Assembly: GCA_024685315.1 (NCBI GenBank)
Contig: JAIKVW010000033.1
Span: forward strand, 1-64,000
Length of the DNA stretch: 64,000 nucleotides
Source: Lachnospiraceae bacterium
GTDB taxonomy: Bacteria > Bacillota > Clostridia > Lachnospirales > Lachnospiraceae
Direction of reading: 5' to 3'
In this document: in pieces, positions 16,437-25,954 of the stretch
How the letters are laid out: each line of letters begins with the position of its first letter
Numbering within the stretch: position 1 is the stretch's first letter
The notes under the pieces: model-generated
Told to the model about the DNA's origin: nothing
The model's input: only the letters and a program-made list of their open reading frames with translations
Database searches by the model: none
Made by a program: the position numbers and the translations under genes

Positions 16437-16940
16437 ATGGAAAAGAAAGAGTTTTACAAATACCAGCATTCAACCGACAAGGTGAAGATCTTCCCCGGAG
16501 CGGTCGTCGTGGGCGACGTTAAGATCGGCGAAGGGAGCTCGGTGTGGTACAACGCAGTGGTCCGCGGGGACGAGAACCCGATCGTCATCGGGAAGAATAC
16601 AAATGTCCAGGACTGCGCGGTGATCCACTGCAACGAAGTGTATCCGACCATTATCGGCGACGGCGTGACCATCGGGCATGCCGCAATAGTCCACAGCGCG
16701 ACGATCGGGGACAACACCCTGATCGGGATGGGCGCGATCATTTTAAACGGAGCGGTGATCGGGAAGGACTGCCTTATCGGGGCAGGCGCGCTGGTGACAG
16801 GGAAGACGGTGATCCCCGACGGATCGCTCGTGCTGGGAAGCCCGGCAAAGGTAAAAAGGCAGCTGACCGAGGAGGAAATTGAAGGGAACCGCTTCTCGTC
16901 CGGCTGGTACAAGGAGAACCTTGAGAGTTACGATATTTAA
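16437..16940 (+). CDS. gamma-class carbonic anhydrase family protein
   Basis: A left-handed beta-helix protein of 167 residues built from hexapeptide repeats (VVVGDVKIGEGSSVWYNAVV). Zinc-ligand histidines sit at the expected positions 64, 81 and 86 (AVIHC, TIGHAAIVH). The same fold is shared by YrdA/PaaY-like proteins, and many family members show no measured anhydrase activity. It would act as a cytoplasmic trimer. It starts 45 nt after the HTH gene with an AAAGGATAATAGAGG leader. Confidence 0.85.
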   Translation: MEKKEFYKYQHSTDKVKIFPGAVVVGDVKIGEGSSVWYNAVVRGDENPIVIGKNTNVQDCAVIHCNEVYPTIIGDGVTIGHAAIVHSATIGDNTLIGMGAIILNGAVIGKDCLIGAGALVTGKTVIPDGSLVLGSPAKVKRQLTEEEIEGNRFSSGWYKENLESYDI

Positions 16941-17000
16941 CCAGGCCGCAGGCCGGCTGTCAGTCCGGAGCGGCCGCAGAAGGCCCGGAGGTAATAATCT

Positions 17001-18041
17001 ATGGGAGAACAGCATGAAGTAACGAGGCGGCAGCCTCTTCTGGGAGCGTCCGGCATCATCAATGAGCCCGGATGGGCCCGCCATCCGGTATGGGAATACG
17101 ACCGCAAGGATATTAAAATGCCTGCGGTCAGGATAAAAGAATGGGACTACTATATGGTGGTCGGCGATGGTTTCGCGATGGCGTTTACGATCTCCGATTT
17201 GGGCTACCTTTCAATGGCAAGCGTTTCTTTCATTGATCTTGACCATGCGGCCGAGACGACCAGGACCGAGATCGGGCTAATGCCTATGGGAAGGCTGCGG
17301 CTCGGCGCGTCCTCGTCCCAGGGGAACGCCGAGTGGAAGAACCGCAAGCTCCACATCCGCTATACCACTACCGAGGGGAGACGGCGGATACAGTGCATTT
17401 ACCATGGATTTGAGGAGGGCCGGGACCTGAAGGCGGACATCCTCCTTAAGGAGCCGGAGCAGGAGACCATGTGCATCGCCACCCCCTGGCGCGAGCAGCC
17501 GAAGGCCTTCTACTACAATGAGAAGATCAACTGCATGCCTGCGAAAGGCTATGTTGAGATCGGCGGGAAGCGCAGGAATTTCAACGAGAGGAGCGACATG
17601 GGCATGCTGGACTGGGGCCGCGGGGTATGGACCTATGACAACGTATGGTACTGGGGTACCTGCAGCACCTACATAAATGATGTCCCCTTCGGATTCAACC
17701 TGGGCTACGGATTCAGCGACAGATCCTCCGCCTCCGAAAATATGATATTCTACGGGGGCCGCGACCATAAGCTCGGAGAGGTGGAAATGCGCATCCCCGA
17801 GGACGAGAGAGGGGAGAGGATGTTCCTCGAGCCCTGGATCATTACCAGCGACGACGCCCGGTTCGAGGCGGTATTTGAACCGATCCTTGACAGGAAGGCA
17901 AAGCTGGATTTCAAGGCTGTAGTGAGCGACCAGCACCAGATTTTCGGAAGGCTTACGGGTACCGCGGTGCTTGACGACGGACGGGAGATCAAGATGCGCG
18001 GGGTGACCGCGGCGATAGAAGTAATTCACAACCGTTATTGA
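17001..18041 (+). CDS. DUF2804 domain-containing protein
   Basis: A 346-residue soluble protein matching DUF2804 along its whole length. It has the N-terminal LLGASGIINEPGWARHPVW, then FNERSDMGMLDWGRGVWTY and WYWGTCSTYINDVPFGFNLG. The fold is expected to be lipocalin-like, related to AttH-type proteins, and the function is not established. The gene lies between the carbonic-anhydrase-like gene and pncB with short gaps, so the three may be co-transcribed. The start has GGAGG about 9 nt upstream. Confidence 0.8.
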   Translation: MGEQHEVTRRQPLLGASGIINEPGWARHPVWEYDRKDIKMPAVRIKEWDYYMVVGDGFAMAFTISDLGYLSMASVSFIDLDHAAETTRTEIGLMPMGRLRLGASSSQGNAEWKNRKLHIRYTTTEGRRRIQCIYHGFEEGRDLKADILLKEPEQETMCIATPWREQPKAFYYNEKINCMPAKGYVEIGGKRRNFNERSDMGMLDWGRGVWTYDNVWYWGTCSTYINDVPFGFNLGYGFSDRSSASENMIFYGGRDHKLGEVEMRIPEDERGERMFLEPWIITSDDARFEAVFEPILDRKAKLDFKAVVSDQHQIFGRLTGTAVLDDGREIKMRGVTAAIEVIHNRY

Positions 18042-18054
18042 CCGGGAGGGAAAG

Positions 18055-19506
18055 ATGTATTACGACAATCTTACACTGCTTACGGACCTCTATGAGATCA
18101 CGATGATGCAGGGCTATTATGAGAGCGGATCGCAGGAAACTGCCGTTTTCGATATGTTTTACCGCAAAAATCCCTGCGGCGGGGCCTACGCTGTTGCCTG
18201 CGGGCTGCAGCAGGTCATCGAGTATATCAAAGGGCTCCATTTTGAGGATAAGGATATAGAATATCTGAGGTCCACTGGATTTTTCAGGGATGATTTTCTG
18301 GAATATCTGAAGGGTTTCAGGTTCACAGGCGATATATACGCGGTTCCCGAGGGGACGGTCGTGTTCCCCATGGAACCTCTGGTGAAGGTAGTTGCGCCGA
18401 TCATGCAGGCGCAGCTGGTTGAGACCGCGATCCTCACCATTATCAACCACCAGAGCCTGATCGCTACCAAGGCGGCAAGGGTCGTGCAGGAGGCAGGAGG
18501 CGGAGTCATGGAATTCGGCCTGAGGCGCGCCCAGGGACCTGACGCCGGCATCTACGGTGCAAGAGCCGCGGTCGTCGCGGGCTGCATCGGGACCAGCAAT
18601 GTACTCGCGGGGCAGATGTTTGATATCCCGGTAAAGGGCACCCACGCGCACAGCTGGATCATGAGCTTCAAGACCGAGCTCGAGGCCTTCAGGACCTATG
18701 CAAGGCTTTATCCGGACAACTGCATCCTGCTGGTTGACACCTATGACACCATCGGCGGGATCAGGCATGCGATACAGGTGTTCCAGGAGATGAGGGATGC
18801 AGGGATCGAGTCAAAATTCTACGGCATCAGGCTTGACAGCGGAGACCTTGCGTATCTCACCAAGAAAGCCCGCAAAATGCTTGACGAAGCCGGTTTCCCT
18901 AAGGCTGTGATCTCGGCTTCGAGCGACCTCGACGAGTACCTGATCAATTCCCTGCAGGTCCAGGGCGCGAAGATCACCTCCTGGGGCGTGGGCACCAATC
19001 TGATCACCTCGAACGACTGGCCTTCCTTCGGCGGAGTATATAAGCTTGCGTCAATAATAACTCCTGACGGTGTTGAGCATCCGAAGATCAAGAAATCCGA
19101 AAACATCGTGAAGGTAACGAACCCGGGGAACAAGAAGATCCTCAGGCTCTACGATAAAGAAGAGCACAAGATCAAGGCCGACCTTATAACCCTTGCGGGT
19201 GAGAATTTCTCCAGCGAAGATGACCTTACGATATTCGATCCGGTCTCGACCTGGAAGAAAACTTTCCTGCCGGGCGGGACTTATGAGATCAGGGAACTGA
19301 TGATACCGGTATTTAGGGCCGGGGAGTGCGTCTATGAATCTCCTAAGGTCATGGAACTGCAGAAATACTGCGCAGCCGAGAAGGAGACGCTCTGGGCGGA
19401 GTCAAAACGTCTGATCAACCCGCAGGAAGTGCACGTGGACCTTTCGGACAGACTCTACGACCTCAAACAGGCACTGCTGCATTCGGTGGATACTTTTAAG
19501 GACTGA
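18055..19506 (+). CDS. pncB: nicotinate phosphoribosyltransferase
   Basis: Salvage enzyme that joins nicotinate and PRPP to nicotinate mononucleotide for NAD synthesis. The 483-residue length is typical of the Gram-positive form. Diagnostic segments are LTDLYEITMMQGYY at the N-terminus, EFGLRRAQGPDAG, GTHAHSWIMSF, LLVDTYDTI.G and GIRLDSGDL for the PRPP/phosphate site. The start follows GGGAGGGAAAG, 13 nt after DUF2804. Confidence 0.95.
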   Translation: MYYDNLTLLTDLYEITMMQGYYESGSQETAVFDMFYRKNPCGGAYAVACGLQQVIEYIKGLHFEDKDIEYLRSTGFFRDDFLEYLKGFRFTGDIYAVPEGTVVFPMEPLVKVVAPIMQAQLVETAILTIINHQSLIATKAARVVQEAGGGVMEFGLRRAQGPDAGIYGARAAVVAGCIGTSNVLAGQMFDIPVKGTHAHSWIMSFKTELEAFRTYARLYPDNCILLVDTYDTIGGIRHAIQVFQEMRDAGIESKFYGIRLDSGDLAYLTKKARKMLDEAGFPKAVISASSDLDEYLINSLQVQGAKITSWGVGTNLITSNDWPSFGGVYKLASIITPDGVEHPKIKKSENIVKVTNPGNKKILRLYDKEEHKIKADLITLAGENFSSEDDLTIFDPVSTWKKTFLPGGTYEIRELMIPVFRAGECVYESPKVMELQKYCAAEKETLWAESKRLINPQEVHVDLSDRLYDLKQALLHSVDTFKD

Positions 19507-19520
19507 GGAGAGTGCAGAGC

Positions 19521-19536
19521 GGAGCCTTTTAAGGCT
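19521..19536 (+). repeat. short hairpin after pncB
   Basis: GGAGCC (19521-19526) and GGCTCC (19533-19538 region) form a six-base stem over TTTTAA, 15 nt after the pncB stop. No T run follows. It precedes the stronger terminator at 19567. Confidence 0.4.
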
Positions 19537-19566
19537 CCGACGCTGCATCTAAATACAATAACAAAA

Positions 19567-19608
19567 GCTGCGGATTCCCTTGAAACATAAGGGTTACCGC
19601 AGTTTTTT
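19567..19608 (+). terminator. intrinsic terminator after pncB
   Basis: CTGCGG (19568-19573) pairs with CCGCAG (19597-19602) and CCCTT pairs with AAGGG further in, followed by TTTTTT at 19603-19608. It ends the pncB transcript. Confidence 0.85.
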
Positions 19609-20100
19609 GTTTTGTGCGGCTGTTAAAGGAAGGGGTATAGCATACGTCATTTTTGGTATCAAGAAATTCGTAATATTTCCTACATTAGTACTTATTGGTA
19701 CTCTTATATGTACAATTATTCAGAAAAGCGATTTCTTCTATTCGTTGAAACGTGAGCTTAAGAAACGTATTGTGAGATAGTGGATGGTGACAAGAGGCCG
19801 CTGCTTAAGCATCTATACTTAAGCGCTAAATGACCCGAGGGGCTTCCGGTTTTCTGGAAGCCTCTTAATCTATTCTAAAACGATGTCCGAGTTCTGATTT
19901 ATTCTATGATAATCATTTCACCTGGGACGGGGGGATCTCACCGGGTACGGATAAATCCGGCTACGACCCCTTCAATATCAGGTAAAGAATCGGCCCTACA
20001 GGCATAGCGCATAACATCGTCCTGCCTGTGGGGGCACATTCTCCTCCGAAGGCTGGAGAGCGTTACTTAGGCGTTGAAAGCTTGTTCTGTCGCAGTATCA
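19609..20100. other. gap between convergent genes, with no convincing gene
   Basis: This stretch lies between the pncB terminator and a minus-strand membrane-protein gene. It contains GCTTAAG/CTTAAGC (19803-19824) and a hairpin around GGCTTCC/GGAAGCC (19841-19863). From about 19872 to 20099 one plus-strand frame is open except for one TAA at 19981-19983, reading FYDNHFTWDGGISPG, SGYDPFNIR, then RIGPTGIAHNIVLPVGAH. The composition is protein-like, so it may be a remnant of a lost gene. No start or ribosome site is visible. Confidence 0.4.
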
Positions 20101-21369
20101 TTATTCTATTACGACAATCTGCCGGAGGCCAAAAACGCTATCACTAATCAGTAGCTTTACAGCATCGCCAGCCTGCTTATTGTAAACGATACTGGGCGTT
20201 GCGGTATAACGCACTGACTCGCCGTTGCCGTCATCGACATAGATATAGTAGCTGATGCTTCTGCTTCTATTAACTATTTCAGTTCTCTCCACCCACGCCG
20301 TTTCGAAATGCTTTGTGCCAAGTGTCCAATTCAGGTAAACTGTGTGTGGGAATGTAATCAAGAAAACAAGAAATACCAAGACAATAGTTGTGGAAACTGA
20401 GATACGTCTTCTGTACACCAGAAAGAAAATCAGCAGTACAATTGCCATTTCCAGTAATACGAAACAAATCATTTTCCACTCTTTCGCGGCGTTGATCACC
20501 CTGCCGGGCAGCAAGCATATAAGCGCATACACCATTATGCCTAAAAAGGGAAATGGGACCGCGGTTTCAATGTAGCGCTTTGTCGCTCCGTGCTTCCGCA
20601 GATAAGAGGGGTCACCCATATTGTAGTGACCATGCCCCAGGAGGATGCCAAAGATCAAAAAGACAATCGGCCAGCAGGCAAAAAACAGACTCATTTGGTC
20701 AAAAGTGACGGTGCTGCTTAGTATCATAAATAAAGCAAGGATGACAGAAACAACCTGCATGATTATTGAAGCAGTGCGCATGCGCTTTGCGCCTCTTGCA
20801 TGCTTTTCATATTCCGCATCAGGCATAGCCTCCAGCGCCAATTCTTTTTCTTTTTCTACACGTCGACGAAAGGCAGCTGCGCGCGGCATGAGACGATCGA
20901 AGACCTCTGCCTCCCGTACCGGAATGCCTTTTCCTTTCAAATCAGAAAGTAGTCGGTCGGCCGAAACCATATTCATTTCCAGCTTGCAAAGGAGCCGCTC
21001 ATCCTTATTCAGGATGCGAAGAGTCTCGTCATGCCCACCGTTGGACTCCAGGACCACGTGGGATATTTCATAAACAGAAAACCGTGTTTCCTTTCCAAAC
21101 AGGTTACGGTAGATAAAGTCCTGTCCGTCGCGCAGCACAAACAGGCATCGATTTTTAATTGCACACTCCAACATGAGCGTAATAAGCAGAAAGAAACAGC
21201 CAAAGGAAACCGCAAAGACTTGTTTCGCAACTCCTTCATGCCAGGCCTCAATGGTGGCAGCAATACCAAGGAGCGTGAGCAGGAAAGAACAAACTGCATA
21301 AAAATGCAACCAGCGCGCCTTATGCACTGTATATGTAATCTGCTCTGTATCTATATCATGCATGTTCAT
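20101..21369 (-). CDS. multi-pass membrane protein, unknown
   Basis: A 422-residue protein. Two hydrophobic segments near the N-terminus (residues ~22-70) precede a PH-like soluble stretch (LFVLRDGQDFIYRNLFGKE, YEISHVVLES), then a basic helix-rich linker, and four to five further hydrophobic segments from ~200 to 350. A soluble C-terminal domain follows (YYIYVDDGNGESVRY). The arrangement recalls membrane PH-domain proteins of the YdbS type. It starts 10 nt after the topoisomerase A-subunit stop with only a weak site (GGTAAGAG). Its codon use is less GC-rich than its neighbours, suggesting later acquisition. Confidence 0.7.
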   Translation of the reverse strand: MNMHDIDTEQITYTVHKARWLHFYAVCSFLLTLLGIAATIEAWHEGVAKQVFAVSFGCFFLLITLMLECAIKNRCLFVLRDGQDFIYRNLFGKETRFSVYEISHVVLESNGGHDETLRILNKDERLLCKLEMNMVSADRLLSDLKGKGIPVREAEVFDRLMPRAAAFRRRVEKEKELALEAMPDAEYEKHARGAKRMRTASIIMQVVSVILALFMILSSTVTFDQMSLFFACWPIVFLIFGILLGHGHYNMGDPSYLRKHGATKRYIETAVPFPFLGIMVYALICLLPGRVINAAKEWKMICFVLLEMAIVLLIFFLVYRRRISVSTTIVLVFLVFLITFPHTVYLNWTLGTKHFETAWVERTEIVNRSRSISYYIYVDDGNGESVRYTATPSIVYNKQAGDAVKLLISDSVFGLRQIVVIE

Positions 21370-21379
21370 TTATTTCTGT

Positions 21380-23623
21380 TTATACTCTTACCTTCGTTCC
21401 TTTGCCGCCTCTTCCGGTGAGCTTGAGGCAGTTCAGCAGCAGGTCTTTGTCCTTGTAGGTGACGGTGCGGGGTACCGAAGAATTCATCATGTACACCTCG
21501 TCGATACCGTCGCCTTCGGAGAGGGTTATTCCCTTGACTCCGACCGCGGTCTTCTTCATGGCGGGCACTGCCGAGAGCGGGAAGCGGATGAAGCAGCCCG
21601 CGTCGGTCTTTAGTACCAGCTGGTCATAGCCTTCTATGCCGTAGATCGCGCAGATCTGGTCTCCCTCTGCCAGCTTGGTGGAAGCGATAGTCCTGCGGGT
21701 GGCATCGAACTCGCTTCCTTCGACGATCTTGATCATACCGGAGCGTGTGACGAACAGGTACTGCGCCGTTGCTGCCTCGGCGAGAGAAGTGATGTATACA
21801 ATGTTCTCCTCTGAACTGTCGTAGCCTGATGCGTTGTCAAGAGGCTGGGCTTTATCCCTGAACTTTCCGAAAGGAATGTCGGAGACTTTGACGAGGTGGG
21901 CGCGCCCGGTGTCGGTGAAGACGCATATCTTTGAGTCGCTCATGCAGGGGATCACATACCGGCTCTCTGCGAGCGCGGCTTCTTTGTTCCTCTCGAAAGC
22001 TGCCTCGTCGATGGACCTGGCGTATCCGAATCTGTCAACCAGCACGACTACAGGAGAGGCCTCCTGCTTTTTCTCTTCGTAGACCATTTCCTTTGCGTTC
22101 TCGATGAGGGTCTTCCTCGGGACCGAGAAGGCTTTTTTGGCTGCGTCGAGTTCCTTTATTATCACGCGGGACATGCTGGAGTGGTTCTCAAGAATATCGC
22201 GGTAGGTCTCGATATTCTTTATGGTGTCCTCGTACTCCTTCATCAGGGCTTCGAGTTCGAGGCCGATCAGCTTGTAGAGACGCATCTCGAGGATCGCGTT
22301 TGCCTGCGGGAGCGTAAAGTCAAGCTTTGAAGCGGCGCGCTTCGAGGATTCGGATTTGAACTTTATTCCCTCGGTGTTTCCGGTGGTGAGGCAGGCGCGG
22401 GCCTGGCTGATATTCCGGCTTCCGCGCAGGATTTCTATGATGAGGTCAATGATATCGCACGCACGGATGAGTCCTTCCTGGATCTCAAGCTTTGACTGCT
22501 CCTTGTCAAGGAGGTTGCGGTATTTCCTGGTCGTAATCTCGTACTGGAAGTCGAGGAACTGCTCCAGGACCTTCTTAAGTCCCAGGGTCTCCGGCCTTCC
22601 GTCAGCGACCGCAAGCATATTTACGTTAAATGTGTCCTCAAGGCGGGTCTTTTTGTAGAGAAGCGCGATGAGGTTGTCGACGTCGGTGTTCTTGCGAAGC
22701 TCCAGGACTATCCTGATGCCTTCTTTTGAAGATTGGTTGGAAATGTCGACGATATCGGGAGCCTTGCGCGATTCGACCAGCGCGTAGACGTCATTCAGGA
22801 ACTTGCCGATGTTCGCGCCGATCATGGTGTAGGGGATCTCCGTAATGACGAGGCGGATCTTTCCGCCTTTATCATGCTCGACCTCAAGCTTTCCTCGGAT
22901 GCGGATCTTTCCGGTGCCGGTCTCGTAGATCTCGAGGAGCTCGTCCTTATTTACAACTATTCCGCCGGTCGGGAAATCCGGGCCGGGGACGTATTTCATG
23001 AGCTCTTCGGTCGTGAGGGCGTCATTTTTCATGAAGGCCTTGACCGCGTCTATTACTTCCCCGAGATTGTGAGGGGGAGTACTGGTGACCATGCCGACCG
23101 CGATGCCGTCCGAGCCGTTTATCAGGAAATTGGGGATCCTGACCGGAAGGACGGAGGGCTCTTTTTCGGTCTCGTCAAAGTTCGGGACGAAATCCACGAT
23201 GTCTTTGTCGAGGTCCTTGAGGAATTCTTCCTGGGTCACCTTCTGCAGGCGTGCCTCCGTGTAACGCATCGCCGCGGGGCCGTCGCCCTCGATGGAACCG
23301 AAGTTCCCGTGGCCGTCGACCAGGGGCAGGCCTTTCTTGAAATCCTGGGCCATTACGACCAGGGCTTCGTAGATGGAGCTGTCGCCGTGGGGATGGTATT
23401 TACCCATGGTATCGCCGACGATACGGGCACATTTCCTGTAGGGCTTGTCATATCTGATCCCGAGCTCGTGCATGTCGTAGAGGGTGCGCCTCTGAACCGG
23501 CTTCAGCCCGTCGCGGACGTCCGGGAGAGCCCTTGAGATTATGACGCTCATGGCATAGTCCACGAAGGATTTCTGCATGACGTCTGTATATTCTGTCTGA
23601 ATGATCCTGCTGTTATCCGGCAT
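21380..23623 (-). CDS. parC: type II DNA topoisomerase A subunit (ParC/GyrA family)
   Basis: DNA breakage-reunion subunit of 747 residues. The catalytic tyrosine is Tyr121 in AMRYTEARL, and the quinolone-region serine is Ser82 in [11 protein letters not shown]. The N-terminal [21 protein letters not shown] is canonical. The C-terminal beta-pinwheel is short and ends in [11 protein letters not shown], a degenerate GyrA-box-like sequence. GyrA is usually over 800 residues with a QRRGGKG box early in the pinwheel, so a topoisomerase-IV-like role is favoured. Clostridial paralogues blur this boundary, so the symbol is tentative. It follows the B subunit by 17 nt. Confidence 0.8.
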   Translation of the reverse strand: MPDNSRIIQTEYTDVMQKSFVDYAMSVIISRALPDVRDGLKPVQRRTLYDMHELGIRYDKPYRKCARIVGDTMGKYHPHGDSSIYEALVVMAQDFKKGLPLVDGHGNFGSIEGDGPAAMRYTEARLQKVTQEEFLKDLDKDIVDFVPNFDETEKEPSVLPVRIPNFLINGSDGIAVGMVTSTPPHNLGEVIDAVKAFMKNDALTTEELMKYVPGPDFPTGGIVVNKDELLEIYETGTGKIRIRGKLEVEHDKGGKIRLVITEIPYTMIGANIGKFLNDVYALVESRKAPDIVDISNQSSKEGIRIVLELRKNTDVDNLIALLYKKTRLEDTFNVNMLAVADGRPETLGLKKVLEQFLDFQYEITTRKYRNLLDKEQSKLEIQEGLIRACDIIDLIIEILRGSRNISQARACLTTGNTEGIKFKSESSKRAASKLDFTLPQANAILEMRLYKLIGLELEALMKEYEDTIKNIETYRDILENHSSMSRVIIKELDAAKKAFSVPRKTLIENAKEMVYEEKKQEASPVVVLVDRFGYARSIDEAAFERNKEAALAESRYVIPCMSDSKICVFTDTGRAHLVKVSDIPFGKFRDKAQPLDNASGYDSSEENIVYITSLAEAATAQYLFVTRSGMIKIVEGSEFDATRRTIASTKLAEGDQICAIYGIEGYDQLVLKTDAGCFIRFPLSAVPAMKKTAVGVKGITLSEGDGIDEVYMMNSSVPRTVTYKDKDLLLNCLKLTGRGGKGTKVRV

Positions 23624-23640
23624 TTCTCTTCCTGCCTTTA

Positions 23641-25569
23641 TTAAATATCAAGTTCCGCGTCGCGGGCGTGCTTGTAGATGAAAGCTTTTCTCGGGGGCAC
23701 TTCGGGTCCCATGAGGAGTCCGGTTATGTCGGAAGCGCTTCTCGCGTCCTCGATGCTGACCTTTTTCAGCATACGGGTCTCCGGGTCGAGCGTGGTCTCC
23801 CAGAGCTGCTGGGGATCCATCTCCCCGAGGCCTTTGTACCTCTGCAGGATGAAGCTTCCCTTGTGGCGCTTCCTGTACTTCTCCAGAGCCTCGTCGTCGT
23901 AGAGATACTCCTCCTGGCCCTTCGAAGGCATGGCCTTGTAGAGCGGAGGCATGGCAATGTAAACATGCCCGTAGTAAATGAGATCCGGCATGAAGCGGTA
24001 GAAGAGCGTTAGCAGGAGGGTGCAGATATGCGCGCCGTCCACGTCCGCGTCGGCCATGATTATTATCTTGTCATAGCGGAGCCTGGTGATGTCGAAATCG
24101 TTCCCGTAGCCCTCCGAGAAGCCGCAGCCGAAAGCGTTGATCATGGATTTGATCTCGGCGTTCGCGAGCACCTTGTCGATGCTGGCCTTCTCGACATTCA
24201 GGATCTTGCCGCGGATGGGCATGATGGCCTGGAACCTGCGGTTGCGCGCGGTCTTGGCGGAACCGCCCGCGGAATCTCCCTCGACGATGAATATCTCGCA
24301 CTCGGAGGCGTTCCGGCTCTCGCAGTTCGCAAGCTTGCCGTTAGAGTCGAAGGAGAACTTCGGCTTGCTGAGGAGATTGGTCTTTGACTTCTCCTCGGCC
24401 TTCCTGATCTTTGCGGCCTTTTCGGCGCAGGAGAGCACAGCCTTCAGCTCGTCCAGATGCTTGTCGAAATATCTCGAGAGCTCTTCCGAAGCGACCTTGC
24501 CGGTGGCCTTTGAGGCGTCCTGGTTGTCAAGCTTAGTCTTAGTCTGGCCCTCGAACCTCGGGGCGGGGTGCTTGATGGAAATGACCGCGGTGAGCCCGTT
24601 TCTTATGTCCGCGCCGGTGAAATTCGCGTCCTTTTCCTTGAGGACGCCGATCTCCCTGGCGTAGCTGTTCATTATGGCGGTAAAGGCGGATTTGAAGCCC
24701 GAAACGTGGGTGCCGCCTTCGGAATTGTAAATATTATTGCAGAAGCCGAGCACGTTCTCGTGGAATTCATTTACGTACTGGAGCGCGCCTTCCACCTGTA
24801 TGCCCTCGCTCATCCCGGAAAATGTGATCACGGGGCTCACGGGCTCGGCGTCGCGGCTGTTCAGATCCCTGATAAATCCGGAAAGCCCGTCGGGCTCCGA
24901 GAAGCAGATCTCCTCCTGGGTCTCCGGGCGCTCGTCCCTATAATATATGGTAAGCGCGGGGTTCAGGTAGGCGGTCTCGTGGAGGCGGTTCTTGATCTCG
25001 TCCTCCTTGAACACGGTCTTCTCGAAGATCTCCGCGTCGGGGAGGAACGCGATGCAGGTACCGGTCTTCCTGGTGCGGCCGATGACAGGCAGGAGCCCGT
25101 CCTCAAGCTCTGTGGTCGGGATGCCCCGGCTGTAGGTGTCTTTATAAATATTCCCGTCGCGGGAGATGGTGATCTCGAGCCACTCCGAGAGCGCGTTCAC
25201 TACCGATGAACCTACGCCGTGGAGTCCGCCGCTGGTCTTGTAGACCTCGCTCCCGAACTTGCCCCCGGCGTGAAGGGTGGTGAGCACGACCCTCTCCGCG
25301 GATACGCCCTTGCTGTGCATTCCCACGGGGATACCGCGCCCGTTGTCGGAGACCTCTGCCGCTCCGTCCGCCCTGAGCGTCACATGTATCTCGGAACAGA
25401 AACCGGCTATATGCTCGTCGACCGAGTTGTCAACTATCTCGTAAATAAGGTGGTTAAGGCCTTTCCTCGAAACGCTTCCGATGTACATGCCGGGCGTCTT
25501 CCTGACCGCTTCAAGCCCCTCGAGGACGGTGATCGCTTCAGCACCGTAACTGCTGTCTGTCTTCCCCAC
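23641..25569 (-). CDS. parE: type II DNA topoisomerase B subunit (ParE/GyrB family)
   Basis: ATPase subunit of 642 residues. The GHKL ATPase motifs are [24 protein letters not shown] and [15 protein letters not shown]. The transducer domain follows, and the TOPRIM domain shows [13 protein letters not shown] and [11 protein letters not shown]. The C-terminal tail carries [10 protein letters not shown]. It pairs with the A subunit downstream. Naming it ParE follows the short A subunit; GyrB remains possible. The gene is divergent from dnaX, with a folded element between them. Confidence 0.82.
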   Translation of the reverse strand: MGKTDSSYGAEAITVLEGLEAVRKTPGMYIGSVSRKGLNHLIYEIVDNSVDEHIAGFCSEIHVTLRADGAAEVSDNGRGIPVGMHSKGVSAERVVLTTLHAGGKFGSEVYKTSGGLHGVGSSVVNALSEWLEITISRDGNIYKDTYSRGIPTTELEDGLLPVIGRTRKTGTCIAFLPDAEIFEKTVFKEDEIKNRLHETAYLNPALTIYYRDERPETQEEICFSEPDGLSGFIRDLNSRDAEPVSPVITFSGMSEGIQVEGALQYVNEFHENVLGFCNNIYNSEGGTHVSGFKSAFTAIMNSYAREIGVLKEKDANFTGADIRNGLTAVISIKHPAPRFEGQTKTKLDNQDASKATGKVASEELSRYFDKHLDELKAVLSCAEKAAKIRKAEEKSKTNLLSKPKFSFDSNGKLANCESRNASECEIFIVEGDSAGGSAKTARNRRFQAIMPIRGKILNVEKASIDKVLANAEIKSMINAFGCGFSEGYGNDFDITRLRYDKIIIMADADVDGAHICTLLLTLFYRFMPDLIYYGHVYIAMPPLYKAMPSKGQEEYLYDDEALEKYRKRHKGSFILQRYKGLGEMDPQQLWETTLDPETRMLKKVSIEDARSASDITGLLMGPEVPPRKAFIYKHARDAELDI

Positions 25570-25674
25570 GTAGATTTCTCGCTTTCTATAGGTAATTTAA
25601 CTTTCAATATCTTATCCAATTTGGCACGGCATGTCAAGCCAAAAACAGAACATACATTCGATAAAGCTTCAGTT

Positions 25675-25706
25675 CTTACTTGATTTTATACAGGAATTCA
25701 AGTAAG
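25675..25706. repeat. 9-bp inverted repeat upstream of the topoisomerase operon
   Basis: CTTACTTGA (25675-25683) is the exact complement of TCAAGTAAG (25698-25706), with a 14-nt spacer. It lies about 105 nt upstream of the B-subunit start and could be an operator or a hairpin. No T run is present. Confidence 0.4.
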
Positions 25707-25720
25707 ATAGAAAATGATAT

Positions 25721-25884
25721 GTTACTGTTCAGCACCCCAGGCTCAGAGACGAAAAATTGGTCATTAAGCTAGCTTAAATGTCAAATTTTCGTCTCTGAGG
25801 CGGGGCGGCCAAGGGGCGGAGCCTCTCTGACCGCCCACAGCGAGGAATGCGAAGCATCCCGAGCCTGGGGTGCTGAATAGTTAC
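25721..25884. repeat. branched inverted-repeat element between the topoisomerase operon and dnaX
   Basis: The outer arms 25721-25744 and 25861-25884 are complementary over 24 nt with two mismatches (core TTCAGCACCCCAGGCTC). Inside are a long hairpin, with CAGAGACGAAAA at 25744-25755 pairing with TTTTCGTCTCTG at 25787-25798 and a palindromic centre around AAGCTAGCTT, then GGGCGG (25803-25808) with CCGCCC (25831-25836), then GGAATGC with GCATCCC (25844-25860). The whole would fold as a closed multi-branch structure. It could be a structured RNA, a palindromic mobile repeat, or a shared regulatory element. The rest of the 25570-25954 gap shows no gene. Confidence 0.6.
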
Positions 25885-25954
25885 AGTGATATTTTATGCG
25901 CCTTTGGAGAGTGCTTTCCCTTCAGGCGCAAGGGCTTTATCACAGGAGACTTAT

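Noticed and set aside
19580-19780. Frame starting inside the pncB terminator
   Set aside because: The start codon lies in the terminator stem and no ribosome site or known domain is present. A truncated gene end cannot be excluded.
25570-25954. SRP RNA upstream of dnaX
   Set aside because: In several Firmicutes this gap holds the SRP RNA, but the conserved GGAAGGAAGCAGCC core is absent on both strands. The structured element here differs.
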